The notes: generated by a model not told the origin, from the letters alone. A DNA stretch of 64,000 nucleotides from Symbiodinium microadriaticum (GCA_001939145.1 LSRX01000348.1:339150-403149); one strand, 5' to 3'; shown: positions 34,454 to 44,754, numbered from the stretch's first letter. A program made the numbers and translations.

Positions 34454-35176
34454 ATGAAGCGCACTGCACACGTTGCCGGCATCGCTAACATCGAAAATGG
34501 CATCATCAGCCTCCAGCTCAAGAACCTGTCCGTTCAGCCTTCCTCCGCAACCTCCTCGTCCCCTTCCGCCTCGTGCTCACAAGGACCACCTCCCGTTGAG
34601 GACGTTTTGACCAAGATCCAGGACGGCACCTACACCACGCACGAGAGCAAGCGCGACCTCACTGGACGGCAGATCTTCAACCATCTGTGCTATCTTCAGA
34701 ATCGGCACGGACTCCAGGTGGGGCTCAAGGGCGAATGGAGTCCAACGGCTGAGATCGCTTTGTGTTTGTGGTTGAGCTCACCCATGAAGGGCTTCAGACA
34801 GAAGACCGTTGAGACGACTTTGGCCATCACCGACATGCCAGCCGCCACAACATTGGCTATCGCAGACACCCCAGACACAGAGAATTTGGCCGTCAAGGAG
34901 ACCAAGGACACCACGACTTCGGCGATCGCGGACAACAACAACAACAACAACACGAACGACGACGGCACCGTGCCTTCGTCCTCTTCGGGATCTTCGTCGT
35001 CCTCCAGTAGTTCATCCGGGTCTGACTCGTCTATGCCTAAGACAAAGAGAGGCTTGCGTGCACAGGTAAAGAAGCTGAAGGCTTCGAACGCCCAGTTGAA
35101 AGCCGAGTTCGAAGAGACTTCGAAGGATCTCTTCTTGGCGAATGAGGAACTGGGGTGTCACACTCACTGGCCCTAG
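34454..35176 (+). CDS. Ser/Asn-rich coiled-coil protein, first gene of the module
   Basis: 240 aa starting at an ATG preceded by an AG-rich leader. Residues 1-45 are Ser/Pro-rich. Residues 46-118 look globular (VEDVLTKIQDGTYTTHESKR, GRQIFNHLCYLQNRHGLQVG). Residues 120-160 hold four degenerate 10-11-residue repeats of the type TTLAIADTPD. An Asn run (161-166) and a Ser-rich run (about 175-193) follow, then a basic and heptad-rich coiled coil (201-233). The last residues after LANEELG look like read-through into an intron: a GT at 35155 and an AG at 35347-35348 would join this coil in frame to the NTPase gene. So it may be the N-terminal exon of one larger protein rather than a separate gene. 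I recognise no family. A DNA-binding or oligomerising partner of the NTPase is possible but only inferred. Confidence 0.6.
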   Translation: MKRTAHVAGIANIENGIISLQLKNLSVQPSSATSSSPSASCSQGPPPVEDVLTKIQDGTYTTHESKRDLTGRQIFNHLCYLQNRHGLQVGLKGEWSPTAEIALCLWLSSPMKGFRQKTVETTLAITDMPAATTLAIADTPDTENLAVKETKDTTTSAIADNNNNNNTNDDGTVPSSSSGSSSSSSSSSGSDSSMPKTKRGLRAQVKKLKASNAQLKAEFEETSKDLFLANEELGCHTHWP

Positions 35177-35388
35177 ACCAGCCTGCAATGTACCTGGTAG
35201 CCATCTTCCCTTGTCCATAGTCCGAGAACAAGCTGTCGCAGAGCCGGAGCGAAAAGGCTTGTGTGCAGGATGTGTGCGTCTTACCAAGATGTGACTAAAG
35301 ACTTTGTCGTGCAGCGTGCCTACATACCTTTCTGTAGCAAGGTTCAAGTTCATCCTACCAGTCCACGCAGTTCTCCCACCAGCTCGTC

Positions 35389-37305
35389 ATGTCCATGTCG
35401 TCCACCATGCCCCCGTCCGACTTCACTCAGGCATGCTTGCTTGCAGCTCCATTGGATTTCCGTACACTGGACGTGCCGGTAATCCATTCACGAACCTCGG
35501 AGCTTGGCAGCTTTGACCGACTACCGCTCAAACCAGCAACACATTCCACTTCGTTAAAGTCCGTGGTTGAGCTTGTCGAACCGATGTCCGCAGGGGATTT
35601 TGACTTCGGACACCTTTATCATCTCATCTCCACCGCGAAGTATGAGGACCTTCCCGGCCCCTTGTCTGTGAACTTTGCCAACGGCATGAAGTTCAAAATG
35701 CAACTTGTGGGCCAGCAGTCTCCGGATGGCCGGTGGGTCTTCTGCAAACACTTCATTTTTGAAGACAAGATACCCGCTCGGCTTCTGAAGACATCTCTTG
35801 CAGGGGACCTCCACATCATCAACTACGGCGCGAACTTCCGCAGCGGTCTCAAGGGCTTCCAGTATCTTTTGGAACATGTTGCCCAATGGGGCGTTATGTG
35901 GTTCCAGACTCAGCTGAAGGAGCCCAAAACCAAGACGAAAGATACATCGGATCTGCAGAAAGGCTTCGACTTCATCCGTTCCAGTGGACCTCGGTCAAAC
36001 ATGCACAATCGGCAGACCGAGTGGACTGAGGTTGAGATTCATAGAGAAGGCAGTCCCATCTTCGGTTGGTCGGCTGGCTTAGTCAAGGAGTCGCTTCGCG
36101 GCTACGCCAACTCCAATGTCTTCGCCGACTGTACCAGCAATTTCTTCGTCACTCTGCACGATCTCCAAGGCTGGTTCCTTCACGATGTTCTTGTTCCTCT
36201 CCTGCCCACCATGAAATCCAAGACCTTGGTCATGATGGGGCTTGCTGAGAAGGGCAAGACCCCCGCAGCCCAAGCACTCGCGCTCGCCATCTCCGAATAC
36301 TGGATCCTAGTCGACAACATGGCTTGGGACGTCAAGCCTTCCTTTCGTCTTTGCTCCAGCTTGGATCAGCTGCGTGGGGAGCCTGGAAAGAAACATGTTC
36401 CAGACATTCTGGACGACCCCGACATGAACGTGATTCCCATGCCCAAGCTTAAGGCCTTTCTCGATGCTTCCTTGGAGGAGTCCTTCACAGTTGAACGTTG
36501 GACCACTTCAAAGTTTGTCCGCAACCAACTTCGCATCCTCTGCGACAACAAGATCAATGAGGACGCCGACAAGTGGATCTCGCCCGGCCAGGCCACGATT
36601 TCCCACGAGGTCTTCTTGGACATCATCGCCCCGGCCTTCCCCGAGAAGTCATCCAGTCAGGACAAGATGGCCTTGTTGAAGCGTTCGCACTGGGTTGTCA
36701 ACACCAATCGGGCGTGCTACATTCGCAAGGCTGGGACGGGCACCAATCCCGTGCCACTCATCCAATACGAAGATGGCGTCATGGATTTCATTGCCGACTC
36801 AGGCAAGGCACTCCTAGATCGTATGAAGAGTGGTGACAAGAGTCCACCATCTGATTGGCTGGAGAAGAGGCAGTGGTCTCATGACTTTGTCTCCATGGTT
36901 CTCGAAAAGGGCCGTGCTCCTGAGCGAACAACAGTCACCATCGAGAAGTGCTTGTTTGACAAGACCAAACGCCGTGTCGAAAGGAAGCCCGACCTCCCCT
37001 TCTCTGGCCGGGTTGTCGTGGACTTGGAAAGCACAGACTTGGTTGCCCCTGGTAACGGAACCGAACATCCTGCTGTGTCTCGGGCAACGAAGCCTGCCAC
37101 AGCACCGTGGACTCCGGTACCGGTCAAGAAGGAGCCAGGCGTCTTCGCATCTCTGTCCATGGCTTCCGGTAGTGCTCCGATCGATCTCGACACCCCCAGC
37201 CCCAGACCCGCTCAGGCAAAGCGCCGAAGGGTTCACTGCGACGGGTCTGCGTCCGAAGATGACGACGGCCTGCCTCGTGTTGGTGAAGCCCCAGAGGATG
37301 ATTGA
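35389..37305 (+). CDS. P-loop NTPase with GKTP Walker A (638 aa)
   Basis: Residues 1-270 form an N-terminal region without recognised motifs. The NTPase core follows: Walker A at 284-291 (GLAEKGKT, then Pro292), a Walker B-like acidic pair Asp342-Asp343 in DILDDPD, a conserved-looking ERWTTSKFV (369-377) and a sensor-like Asn387 in ILCDNK. The layout fits an AAA+/SF3-type ATPase; the GKTP and DDPD combination recalls a multicopy dinoflagellate family (memory, not a search). Residues 560-638 are disordered, with a basic cluster (KRRR, about 611-614) that could be a nuclear signal and an acidic end. The frame is open upstream to 35338, just after a TAG that could be a splice acceptor, so the start may be internal to a longer spliced gene. 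Its position directly before a KDZ-like transposase suggests an ATPase partner in transposition, which is inference. Confidence 0.75.
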   Translation: MSMSSTMPPSDFTQACLLAAPLDFRTLDVPVIHSRTSELGSFDRLPLKPATHSTSLKSVVELVEPMSAGDFDFGHLYHLISTAKYEDLPGPLSVNFANGMKFKMQLVGQQSPDGRWVFCKHFIFEDKIPARLLKTSLAGDLHIINYGANFRSGLKGFQYLLEHVAQWGVMWFQTQLKEPKTKTKDTSDLQKGFDFIRSSGPRSNMHNRQTEWTEVEIHREGSPIFGWSAGLVKESLRGYANSNVFADCTSNFFVTLHDLQGWFLHDVLVPLLPTMKSKTLVMMGLAEKGKTPAAQALALAISEYWILVDNMAWDVKPSFRLCSSLDQLRGEPGKKHVPDILDDPDMNVIPMPKLKAFLDASLEESFTVERWTTSKFVRNQLRILCDNKINEDADKWISPGQATISHEVFLDIIAPAFPEKSSSQDKMALLKRSHWVVNTNRACYIRKAGTGTNPVPLIQYEDGVMDFIADSGKALLDRMKSGDKSPPSDWLEKRQWSHDFVSMVLEKGRAPERTTVTIEKCLFDKTKRRVERKPDLPFSGRVVVDLESTDLVAPGNGTEHPAVSRATKPATAPWTPVPVKKEPGVFASLSMASGSAPIDLDTPSPRPAQAKRRRVHCDGSASEDDDGLPRVGEAPEDD

Positions 37306-37532
37306 ACCGCAGCACTGATTCTGAGTGAGGCTATAAGCTCAGATTTAATTTTGGTATGATACATGCATCGCTCTAGGTCAGTGAAGCCAGTACGAGAACA
37401 TCGTCTGCCAAAACATGCATCAGTTGCCATTCTTTGAAGCGCACAGCAGTACATACTCCTGCCCGGTGTCAACTCAAGGAGTAGGACAAGCAGTGCAGGT
37501 AGTCTATACATTAAACTGCAGACCTTGGTGCG
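37306..37532. other. Spacer between NTPase and transposase genes
   Basis: 227 bp without a gene. A TTAAACTGCAG just before the second ATG could be a splice or trans-splice acceptor. Confidence 0.4.
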
Positions 37533-38771
37533 ATGCCTTTCAAACGCCCAGCGGCATCGGGGACTTCGTCGAGCGGTGATGCTCAAGTCTTCCACTCTCA
37601 TCTACGTCGATGCCTGTGTGGAGGGAAGCTTTCAGATGGACATGTGATTGACGCCATTGTGTATGACATGGGCGGCCCTCGGGAAGTTCAGGTACAAAGC
37701 ATGCGATGTACTTCATTTACCTGCAGAAGGACTTTCGGTCCAAATTTCGTTACAGAAGGTGAGGGCAAATTGAACACTCTCCAGTCCATCGCAGACGCTT
37801 CTGAAGCCATCTTCGTGAATGTGAAGCTCGGTTTCACCCTCAAATACCTTCACTATCATTCCCTGCTGGAGTTCCGTGCGTTCACTTCGACAAAGGCCTG
37901 TCTCGATGTATACTCTCAAGTATACTCCAGCCACAGTGGGGACGGCGGCCATTTCCGCGCCATGCATGCTGCAGCAGTTATGTACTACTTGGCCTTGAAT
38001 GAGTTCCCGGCTGCAGATATCCTAATGAACTTCCTCATCGGTCAGGAGCTCTCTCCTTCGTCCTTGCAAACATATGATGAGTTCATTCACGAGAAGATCT
38101 TCCCTCCCATGAAAAAGAACAACATATACGAGGTCGTCATGGACGGCAATGCCAAGGTCCACGTCAAGTGTGCCGGCGACAAACAACATCCAGGCAAGCC
38201 CCGTGCCAATGGAAAGAAGAAGCCTTATGGGTACGGATGGTTCATGGCTGTTCATCCGGGTACGCAGCGGATCTTAGCTGTGTCCTGCCTCAACAAACCT
38301 GAGGGAAATGATGTTGTGGACGACGTCCTCACCCGCATCCTTCCGAAGTACAAGAACATGAACGGAGTGATCATTGATCGGGTATGCTCGTTCCTGCCTC
38401 GTGCCAAGTCACAGGCAAAGTTCAAGCAGATCAAATATTGGTCGGTTGATTTCTTTCACGCCCACGGACATAATGCTTCCTGTCCATGCAATCCACACCA
38501 CATCCCTCGTCTCGCCAGACGCTTTAAAGGGATCAACACCTCTGCTGCAGAGCAGGTGTTTGCGTGGTTTAGAAACTATGCCAGGGTGTTGAATGAGACA
38601 ACTGCCATGCGGCACTCGTTCAAAGTTCTCTACTTCTGCAAGCTGCACAACACAGCCATGCAGAAGGATGGATCTTCTTATTTGTCCCAGTATCCCCACA
38701 AGGGCAAGAGGCGCTCTGTCTCCTACTCCTGCACCCCCCGGAAAGTGCTCAAGAAGCCATCCGGAAAGTAG
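37533..38771 (+). CDS. KDZ-like (Kyakuja-Dileera-Zisupton) DDE transposase-like protein
   Basis: 412 aa. Paired cysteines form a small zinc-binding head: Cys27 and Cys29 (CLCGG), then Cys59 and Cys64. The likely RNase-H-fold catalytic residues are Asp204 in VVMDGNAKVH, Asp282 in GVIIDRVCSF and Glu340 in NTSAAEQVFAWF. Between the last two is a His/Cys cluster, FFHAHGHNASCPCNP (307-321), typical of the insert in KDZ transposases and their metazoan/protist relatives. The C-terminus is basic. The reading frame is intact with all three acidic residues, so the copy could be active. KDZ proteins are often longer, so this is a compact member or a sister family. It is the third gene of the module. No terminal inverted repeats could be assigned. 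A domesticated protein is the main alternative. Confidence 0.7.
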   Translation: MPFKRPAASGTSSSGDAQVFHSHLRRCLCGGKLSDGHVIDAIVYDMGGPREVQVQSMRCTSFTCRRTFGPNFVTEGEGKLNTLQSIADASEAIFVNVKLGFTLKYLHYHSLLEFRAFTSTKACLDVYSQVYSSHSGDGGHFRAMHAAAVMYYLALNEFPAADILMNFLIGQELSPSSLQTYDEFIHEKIFPPMKKNNIYEVVMDGNAKVHVKCAGDKQHPGKPRANGKKKPYGYGWFMAVHPGTQRILAVSCLNKPEGNDVVDDVLTRILPKYKNMNGVIIDRVCSFLPRAKSQAKFKQIKYWSVDFFHAHGHNASCPCNPHHIPRLARRFKGINTSAAEQVFAWFRNYARVLNETTAMRHSFKVLYFCKLHNTAMQKDGSSYLSQYPHKGKRRSVSYSCTPRKVLKKPSGK

Positions 38772-39415
38772 ACACGGGTGCACCGTGCAATACAAGTTGC
38801 CATCGGCGTGGGGCGCACGATGCAAACAAACCTGTCTTCAGGCTTCCTTGCAATCTCTTAGAAACAACCTCGTCATCCATATGCATCTGTATCTGCATCT
38901 TCCAAATCATGTATCACCGTACTATCAACTTATGTCAATATGGTCGCCGATCTTCTACACTGTTTAGACTTGTACAATAAAACACAATGCATTACAAGAC
39001 TCAGGCCCTAGTGTTCTTCTACAGTGTTTACATGTAAAACAATGCAAAAACAACGTAAAAACTACTGTAAAACACAGGCCCCAGGGCAGTCAGCTCTCTA
39101 TAGAAACTCTTGCAAGACCTGTAGTGGGTGAAAGCAAACCCTAAAGGTGTCCAGTGATTCCTGGCCTGTCGTCGAAAGCGCTCCTGCTGGTGAATGCGAG
39201 TGCCCGGGTCACATAATACCAATTCAAACGATGCAGTTTTCAGGGTGTTTGGCGGTTGCTCCAAGGGTTGCGGTCGGGTTACTGGTAAGATTGCACGGGC
39301 TCTGCGAGGACTGAGTGTCAGAGCTGACAGGACAAAGGTTTCAGGTCTAGTAAGCGAGACCGTTCCATACGCCGGCTTAGAGCTTCAGGGGTTTAGGGGT
39401 CAGTTGGGGGGGGGG
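38772..39415. other. Downstream region of the module
   Basis: No gene. AATAAA at 38976-38981 is present, but this signal is not reliable in dinoflagellates. The duplicated tail is listed separately; after about 39,130 telomere-type words begin to reappear. Confidence 0.45.
38952..39081 (+). repeat. Diverged ~63-bp tandem duplication at the module's 3' side
   Basis: Both copies begin TTCTACA-TGTTTA (38952 and 39015) and end in ACTCAGGCCC or ACACAGGCCC, with an A-rich middle containing AAAACA-AATGCA. They mark the probable right border of the mobile unit. Confidence 0.6.
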
Positions 39416-39417
39416 TA

Positions 39418-41757
39418 AGGGTTTAGGGTTTAGGGTTTAGGGTTTAGGGGTTTAGGGTCAGTTTTAGGGTTCATTGGTATGTTGCATTCTGACGTGGATG
39501 CGCCGGTGCCAAGGCCCCAAAAGCGCCGCAAGAATGTATGGGCCTTACGAATAAGCTCCTTGAAGGGTTCTTTTAGAAGGTGCTCAAAAGGTTGCTTAAA
39601 GACTCAATTTAATGGGCCTGGTCCCGGGTCTGGGATCCGTCTTTGCGGAGTTGGGTGCTACTACTTCGGGCCTGTCTTGGGGTACTCTGTTTTGTGAGAC
39701 CTCCTGTGTCCCACTACTGCTATCCCGTGTACTCCTCTTTCAACAGCCCAATACTAACACCCCAGATCTTAATTTCCGACACCCCGCACTCAGAGAGTGC
39801 CGAGAAACAACCACCCACACTAACCCTTGCGAACGCGCATAACACGAACAAAACTACTACAACAGCAACACCCTTGCAGAACCCCAAACGCCACAGAAAC
39901 GAAACCCCAAAACTCCTAAATCCTAAACCCCGAAATCCGAAAGCAAAACTCCCGAAGCCCCAGAACCCTAAACCCCAAGCCCTAACTCCCGAAACCTTAA
40001 AACCCTAAAATCCCCAGATGCCCGGACCTGCTCTTGTCTTGCGGCGGCCCTTCTTGCCCGCTCCTGCCGAACTCCAACGCGAATTTATCCCCAAATTTCC
40101 GGGTTCTGAGTTCCTCGACGGTGTACCTTGACTCTTAAGAACCTCCCTGTTTAGGGCTCCTCATTTATATAAGTCCTTAAACAGGTAGGTTGTTTGGGGT
40201 CTAGGTCGGGACTATTTAGGGTTTAGGGTTTGGGGTGGTTCTGCAACAGGGCTTAGGGTTTTTTTGGGGGTTTAGGGTCTAGGCGACTTCGTCAACAGAA
40301 TGGGTTTGAGGAGATGTTGTGTTCCATTTTTTAACATCCGGAAACCCAAATCCTAAATCCTGAAAGCAACCCTTTAGGATATAAGCTCCATTGTTATACA
40401 CCGCATAGTTCCTTGCGGATAACGCCCTATACAAACCCGGAAAACACAGGAACAACTTGAGAAAACCCTGCACATACGCAAAATCCTACAAAACCTTCCA
40501 ATAATCTCTATGTACATCCTAACACAATCCTCTAACACCTGACAGGCTCATGGAACATGCTTCAGAAACTTTAAAAGCCTGCAGACAGGAAGCTCAGCAA
40601 GTCGATCCTCGGCACGAGTGCCCTTCTTGCGTGGAAGGTCCTCGTTGTTCACCTCACCTGGATTGTTTAAAGCTTTAAGGAGATGATTCGGGTCTAAGGC
40701 TTTTGGATCGAGGAGTTCGACTCACCTGAAATACGGGCTGGTACCACGTCGAGCCGAATGATGACGGTCATGAAGATGAAGATGAAGAGAAAGGATGGTG
40801 CTTCTGTGGTGGATGATGGTGCCAATGATGCAATGCAGCCCTAAACCCTCAACTTCCTAAACCCTAAACCCCTAGGCCCCTACACCCCTACACCCTCACC
40901 CCCTAAACCTACGCTCGACACCTTGACCCCTACACCCATAAACCCTAAAACCTGAACCCCCCATCCCTAACCCTAAACCCCCAATGTACCCTAAACCCTA
41001 ATCAATCATGACTTGCATTGCAACCCCCAGCCACTCCATGATACGTCGTGCAACACATTCGCTCTGGCTACGAGACCCCCCCTACCCTTTTTAGGGCTTC
41101 GGGTTTAGTGTGCGGTCCAGGGTTTCGGGTTTAGGGTTTAAGGCCCTAAACCCGAAACCCTTCTAAACCCAAACATAGTCTGGATGTTGTGCGGGCTGCA
41201 TGTTCCCTAAACCCTAAACCCTCCCCCAATCCTCATCTGGCTCTTGCCACCACCGGAAGCTGACCCGCCAAAATGACAAAAGTATCGGGGCCTTAAGAAT
41301 AGCTAGAATAAGTTCTCTATAAGGATACCCTGACCGGTTCCTTTACAGGGATACCATCAGGGTTCGGTTGGCCTACTACACCCTCACCTGCAAGGGTAAG
41401 TATTCCGACCCATCCAGTATGTACGACCTCAAGCCAGTGATGGTGCCCTTGGTTGCCCACCTCTAGGTCCCTCTTCAGAAGGCGAAGATGACCTGGCAGC
41501 TCTAAGCTGGTTCTAGCAGAACTCGCATTCAGGCGCTGGATTTAGCTTCCGGGGCGTCAGCATTTGACTGAGGCCGGGTAAATCCTAACTTCGCCGCGCC
41601 TTTAAAACTAAACCCTTACCCTAAACCCTAAACCCAAGTCCTGAACCTAAAGACCCTAAGCCCTAACCCTTATATAAATCCCGAAGCTGCAACCTAACAC
41701 GGGCTCGCTTGCGGAACTGCGAAGCCTTCGAAACTACATGGGCTTAGGGGGGACTCC
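39418..41757. other. Non-coding, telomere-motif-strewn sequence
   Basis: TTTAGGG run at 39418-39472 (+), CCCTAAA-type runs at 40846-41010 (-), and an inverted telomere joint at 41120-41160. No supported gene. Confidence 0.5.
41120..41160. repeat. Perfect 17-bp inverted telomere joint (TTTAGGG to CCCTAAA)
   Basis: GGGTTTCGGGTTTAGGG (41120-41136) is followed after seven bases by its exact inverse (41144-41160). Both arms share the same TTTCGGG variant. Confidence 0.85.
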
Positions 41758-41762
41758 AGGGC

Positions 41763-42010
41763 CTAGGGGTCTAGGGGTCTAGGGGTTTAGGGGTTTAGGG
41801 GTTTTAGGGGTTTAGGGGTTTAGGGGTTTAGGGGTTTAGGGGTCTAGGGGTTTAGGGGTTTAGGGGTCTAGGGGTTTAGGGGTTTAGGGGTTTAGGGGTT
41901 TAGGGGTTTAGGGGTTTAGGGGTTGAGGGGTTTAGGGGTTTAGGGGTTTAGGGGTTTAGGGGTTGAGGGGTTTAGGGGTCTAGGGGTTTAGGGGTTTAGG
42001 GGTTTAGGGT
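41763..42010 (+). repeat. Array of about 31 units of the 8-mer TTTAGGGG
   Basis: Nearly uniform TTTAGGGG with occasional TCTAGGGG, TTGAGGGG and one TTTTAGGGG. It is far more homogeneous than the surrounding degenerate 7-mers. G-runs of four every eight bases give strong G-quadruplex potential. Confidence 0.95.
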
Positions 42011-44030
42011 TCTTGAAGGTTTAAGGCTCCAAGGACTCAGGATGCAGGCTTTCTGGTCGCGAAAGCCATGCTACTCTAGGGGCCCTAACATGAAATAGGC
42101 TTCAAAATGTCTAGGGTTCCGTTGAATTACGACCCTTCACGGCTTAAAAAAAGGGGGCTTTAACAAGCAGGGGGGGGGGGCTTGGTCTGTATTAAGCTCG
42201 TCTTATTATGATAAGGACCCAAAATCTACCGACCTCCAGAAGATGCTCCAGACGCCGGTTCTGCTATCAGGGCCTAGCTAGGTGAAATAAGGTATATTCG
42301 AATATACTTAAACTAAAGGAAGCCGAAGGAAGGAAAGAAAGAAAGGAAGAAAGGAAGAGTATTGGTACTTCTCCAGGCCTCTCTATGACTCGCAGTTTTT
42401 ACTTGGGCAGCCATGTTTTAAACTTCCTATGTGGAATCATGATCGTTCAACGAATATGTGGGAGCAATACTACTCATGTTTCAAAGCCCTAAATTACAAC
42501 CCCTGCAATCCACCTCATGGCCTTGAACCTGCCACCCAAACCCTAACTTTATCATCTCCCTGAACTTAAGCTTTAAAAACCTTCTCCCACAGCTGCAGCG
42601 TGAACTCTGAAGGTACGATAGAGCCTAAACCAAAAAACACATAAACCTGAATTCCAACGCTGTTAAGCCCTAACCGCCGAAAGCACGAAGCCTTTTTTGC
42701 GATGGGGGCTGTAATCATTCGAGTAGGGTCTTGGGGTACGATTTACCATGATTGTGTAGCAACTGTAGGGAATATTGTTGCGAGTACGATTTTTATTCCG
42801 ATTGCTATATTCGAGCCAAATTTCTCCCGGGAAAGTGCGCTTGCCTTGATCTATTCCGATCAGCACGCCCTGGCCAAAGGCAGGCCCTAGACCCTAAGCC
42901 CTAACAAACCCTAAACCCTAAAACCCTAAGCCCCGTTTGACTCTTAAGGCTGAGGGGTCAGGGCTACGTGGTTCGGGCTGAAAGACACACAAGGTTTGGG
43001 GCTTCCGGATTTCTGCTTGTTGCTTCGGCCAAGAGGGGCGCCTAAAGCCTCAACCCAAAAACCATGAATACTTAGTTTAGGTTTAGGGTTCAGGGTTGAA
43101 TACTTCAATCTGCTGGCAAGACTGGGGTAAACCTCAAACGCACAACATCTCAGAGACCCTGGAACCACAGGCCTTTAACTTTGCAGGGCTTTAATTAGAC
43201 CTCAGGGCTTGAGGTCCGAAGTGAAGTGCCTTTGCGTGCACATGTTTGTCAAATCTGATTGAAACTAACGGGAACATGCTAATCCTCTTAAGCCTTTTTG
43301 ATTTTTAGTGACTGTTACTGAACCTTGTTGAACTTGACTTAGAAAACATGACTACAATTGGGGCATGACATTATAGTCGTATCGGACCTCAGAAGACAAG
43401 ACTAGGCATTGTGACAAGACATCGGGACATCTAATTGAGCTCTAGTAGAAGTTTCACGACGTCGCCAACGTTTAGCGGGGGCCTTCGCCTAAGGTTAAGC
43501 CCCCGTAGGGGTTGGTGGCCCGACATAGGATAGCCTTGCAAAGCCCTTGTGAGAATTATTCCAACGGTTTAGGGTTGAGGGTTTAGGGGTTTAGGGTCTG
43601 CCCGTCTCCTCTGGCCTAGAACCCCAAACCCTGCTTGCATTTACAGATTTGGAGGCTTGTTCAGATGGAAGGTCCTTCTTTGCCGGGTCCTGCAGCGTCT
43701 AGGTCTTGCCAGAACAAGGGCTCCCGATGGTGGAGTCGCCCTCTGCCGAAGACCCCATGCCACTACTTATACTTTCTATAGGGCTTGAACATCGGTTATA
43801 CTTTGGTGATAGTATGGAGTGATATTTCGGACTCTACACTTTTAAGTACACATCTTTTCGACATCAGGGAGTCACTTACCTCTGTTCATGTAGCAAACCC
43901 GAAACCACGACCCCCGGGATCCAAAGCTTCCATCTCAACCCGTCACCAAAAAACAAGCCTTTGACCTCCTCCAACAATCCTAAATCCTGAGCCTCTACCG
44001 TCACCGCCAGAAACCCCCCGAAAGGCCTAA
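42011..44030. other. Non-coding stretch with few telomere words
   Basis: Short clusters at 42900-42930 and 43565-43600 only. A 62-codon frame at 42702-42890 is not recognised. A purine-rich GGAAGAAA-type run lies at about 42315-42358. Confidence 0.45.
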
Positions 44031-44034
44031 ATGC

Positions 44035-44375
44035 TAAACCCTAGCCCTAAACGCCTAAACCCTAACCCCTAAACCCCTAAACCCCTAAACCCTAAACCCT
44101 AAACCCCTAAACCCTATAAACCCTAAACCCCAACTAAACCTGACACCTCAACAACAAAAAAAAAAACATCCAAAGACCCGCAAACCCGGCGCCTCCCTGG
44201 CGCGGGTAGGTCTCGAAGCCCCAGCCCAGGAGCTCTTTAGCTCCCAACATTTCCTAAGCGACTCACGCATTTTTAGGGCTTTAGGGATTTAGGGATTTAG
44301 GGTTTTAGGGTTTTCGGGTTTAGGGTTTAGAGTTTTGGGGTTTAGGGTTTAGGGGTTTAGGGTTTAGGGTTTACG
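44035..44375. repeat. Divergent pair of telomere-like tracts
   Basis: CCCTAAA/CCCCTAAA units at 44035-44135, then unrelated sequence with an A-run (44155-44167), then TTTAGGG-type units at 44270-44375. Confidence 0.8.
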
Positions 44376-44477
44376 ATGTAAGGCACTTGAGGTGTAGGAT
44401 TTCGGTGTTACGGATTCAGGGCTTCGTGCCTGGAAGCTTAGGATTTAATGTATAAGGCTGTGAAAGTTTTGGGCTAC

Positions 44478-44754
44478 CTAAACCCCTAAACCCTAAACCC
44501 TAAGGGTTTAAGTCTGAAGAGCCCTTAACCCTAAACACTAAACCCTAAGGGTTTAAGTCTGAAGAGCCCTAAACCCTAAACCCTAAACCCTAAAAGTTTA
44601 AGTCTGAAGAGCCCTAAACCCTAAACCCTAAACCCTAAACCCTAAGGGTTTAAGTCTGAAGAGCCCTAAACCCTAAACCCTAAACCCTAAGGGTTTAAGT
44701 CTGAAGAGCCCTAAACCCCGAAACCCTAAACCCGAAAAGTTTAAGTCTTGAGAG
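44478..44754 (-). repeat. Telomere-unit minisatellite with a 16-bp tag (45-bp higher-order repeat)
   Basis: The tag GTTTAAGTCTGAAGAG occurs at 44506, 44551, 44596, 44648, 44693 and (altered) 44739. Between tags lie CCCTAAA units. Spacings are 45, 45, 52, 45 and 46; the 52 is one extra 7-bp unit. Confidence 0.95.

Larger units (their letters stand above)
33903..39081 (+). mobile_element. Candidate composite mobile element: coiled-coil, P-loop NTPase and KDZ-like transposase
   Basis: Three co-oriented genes with short gaps (212 and 227 bp) form the only clearly coding island in the right 59 kb. The transposase-like gene and the GKTP ATPase suggest a self-moving unit. On the left are an array of three palindromes and a long hairpin; on the right a duplicated AT-rich tail. 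I could not find convincing terminal inverted repeats or a target-site duplication, so the borders are provisional: hairpin on the left, tail duplication on the right. Confidence 0.45.

Noticed and set aside
36814-37236. Minus-strand 140-codon frame inside the ATPase gene
   Set aside because: Shadow frame opposite a well-supported coding region.
41763-42010. CRISPR-like array
   Set aside because: The repeat is a continuous 8-mer tandem with no unique spacers.
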